This document shows positions 62,913-64,000 of a stretch of DNA of 64,000 bases, in pieces; the first letter of the stretch is position 1; each line of letters opens with the position of its first letter. Position numbers and translations under genes: made by a program. The stretch is taken from positions 186,001 through 250,000 of the forward strand of contig NZ_JAUSYC010000001.1 of the NCBI RefSeq assembly GCF_030816485.1, in the 5' to 3' direction. The notes below the pieces were generated by a model. The model saw only the letters and a list, made by a program, of their open reading frames with translations. It was not told where the DNA came from and did no database searches. Source of the DNA: Arthrobacter sp. B1I2 (GTDB lineage Bacteria; Actinomycetota; Actinomycetes; Actinomycetales; Micrococcaceae).

Positions 62913-64000
62913 TGATGCATTCTCCTCACGCTCAGGATGTGGGCGGGCTCCACGTGCGGGTCCAGCCGCACGTAGTTGAACTCGCCCCACTCCCAGCTTT
63001 GGCCGGTGATCAGGTCATCCACGTAGAAGCCGCCGCCGGGGGTGCGGTCCTGCGGATCCAGCTCAAGGGCTGCCAGGTCCAGCGCCACGCTGCATTCCTT
63101 GGTGACGTGGGGGTCGACGTTGACCACCACGATGATGGTGTCCTTGGACCCGTCGGGAAGCGTTTTGTGCTTGGAGTAAACCACCGTGGAGTCATCCGTG
63201 CTCGTGTGGACCGTCAGGTTCTGCAGGTCCAGAAGCGCGGGGTGGTCGCGCCGGATGTGGTTCAGCCGTGTGATGTACGGTGCCAGCGAGCGTCCGGACT
63301 CCGCGGCGGCATCCCAGTCGCGGGCCTTGTACTCGAACTTCTCGTTGTCGATGTATTCCTCGGCACCGGGCCGGGCAACGTGCTCGTACAGTTCGTAGCC
63401 GGCGTACACGCCCCAGAGCGGGCTTCCAGTGGAGGCGAGGACCGCCCGGATCCGGAACGCCGCGGGCCCGCCGTACTGCAGGTATTCGGTGAGGATGTCC
63501 GGGGTGTTGACGAAGAAGTTGGGACGGAAGAACGCCGGGGATTCGTGGCTGACTTCGTCGAAGTACGCCTCGATCTCCTTCTTCGTGTTTCGCCAGGTGA
63601 AGTAGGTGTAGGACTGCTGGAATCCTGCCCTGCCCAGTGCGTGCATCATGGCGGGGCGGGTGAAGGCTTCGGCGAGGAATACTACGCCGGGCACCGCTTT
63701 ATTCACTTCCCCGATAAGCCATTCCCAGAACCACACTGGTTTGGTGTGCGGGTTATCCACCCTGAAGATCTTTACGCCATGGCTGACCCACAGCAGCACA
63801 ATCCGCAGAATTTCCTGCGAAAGGCCTTCCGGGTCATTATCGAAATTGAGCGGATATATGTCCTGGTACTTCTTGGGCGGGTTTTCCGCGTAGGCGATGC
63901 TGCCGTCCACCCGGGTTGTGAACCATTCCGGGTGGGACTGCACCCAGGGGTGGTCGGGTGCCGCCTGGAGCGCAAGGTCCAGGGCAACTTCCAGGCCCAG
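62909..64000 (-). CDS. glgE: Alpha-1,4-glucan:maltose-1-phosphate maltosyltransferase GlgE, C-terminal part
   Basis: Extends alpha-1,4-glucans using maltose 1-phosphate. The window has about 364 C-terminal residues; the N-terminus is beyond the right edge. It reads APDHPWVQSHPEWFTTRVDG, KKYQDIYPLNFDNDPEGL, the nucleophile motif FRVDNPHTKPVWFWEWLI, and VVFLAEAFTRPAMMHALG with the acid-base Glu. The end ILSVRRMHQ overlaps the treS start. This is the first gene of the glgE-treS-mak/glgB operon within the window. Catalytic residues are intact. Confidence 0.97.

Overview
The window is high-GC actinobacterial DNA. It most resembles a Micrococcaceae (Arthrobacter/Pseudarthrobacter-type) chromosome. 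The evidence is the gene content (a LytR_C protein, DUF3263, DUF4193, DUF4032, an AMIN-like secreted protein, FemX-type bridge enzymes, EF-G2), the dense GC-rich coding with frequent GTG and TTG starts, BoxA of the form TGTTTGAGAACT, and a 16S-23S-5S operon with no tRNA in the spacer. Both ends cut a gene: groEL at the left, where the C-terminus is outside, and glgE at the right, where the N-terminus is outside.

Layout. 1-5.4 kb: groEL with a CIRCE operator, an orphan branched-chain-type substrate-binding lipoprotein coupled to a cold-shock gene, the LytR_C and DUF3263 genes, uracil-DNA glycosylase, and a siderophore-interacting reductase with an IdeR-like box over its start. 5.4-10.2 kb: a ThrE-type exporter, two FemX-family genes (the second frameshifted) and TspO. 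10.2-16.1 kb: L-serine dehydratase, gcvT and gcvP behind a tandem glycine riboswitch; gcvH is missing from its expected place and a 63-bp hairpin element occupies the gap. 16.2-22.1 kb: a TetR/MFS efflux pair with a 26-bp operator, Dps, an amino-acid permease and small genes. 22.2-31.7 kb: an L-arabinose system in which araB-araD-araA-lacI is divergent from a sugar ABC transporter (chvE-mmsA-mmsB), with a symmetric operator region between them. 31.7-35.7 kb: an MFS transporter, an EF-G-like GTPase and a ChaB-like protein.

35.76-40.10 kb is a small integrated element in a tRNA-Thr(UGU) gene. It has a duplicated tRNA 3' half at the far end, inward arm-type repeats at both ends, an excisionase-like HTH gene, a tyrosine integrase broken by a frameshift, one intact cargo gene (DUF6994), a deleted IS5-like transposase and a fragmentary glycine-rich gene. 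40.3-50.9 kb: a membrane-anchored DsbA-like protein, otsA-otsB, a sugar-ABC ATPase (UgpC/MsmK type), DUF4032, an FAD-linked oxidase, and a GH13 alpha-glucosidase with its own LacI regulator and two matching operators. 51.5-57.3 kb: the rRNA operon on the minus strand with promoter, two BoxA sites, a 23S processing stem and a terminator. 57.4-64 kb: the alpha-glucan operon glgE-treS-(mak-glgB), in which maltokinase and branching enzyme are one 1230-residue ORF with a good internal ribosome-binding site and start for branching enzyme alone.

The main metabolic theme is trehalose and alpha-glucan: OtsAB makes trehalose, TreS converts it to maltose, Mak phosphorylates the maltose, and GlgE and GlgB build branched glucan. 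A GH13 glucosidase and a MsmK-type ATPase lie nearby. The most unusual observations are the Mak-GlgB fusion with its internal start, the tRNA-Thr element with its DUF6994 cargo, the missing gcvH with the hairpin in its place, and the symmetric arabinose control region. I did not find a convincing multi-gene undescribed system.
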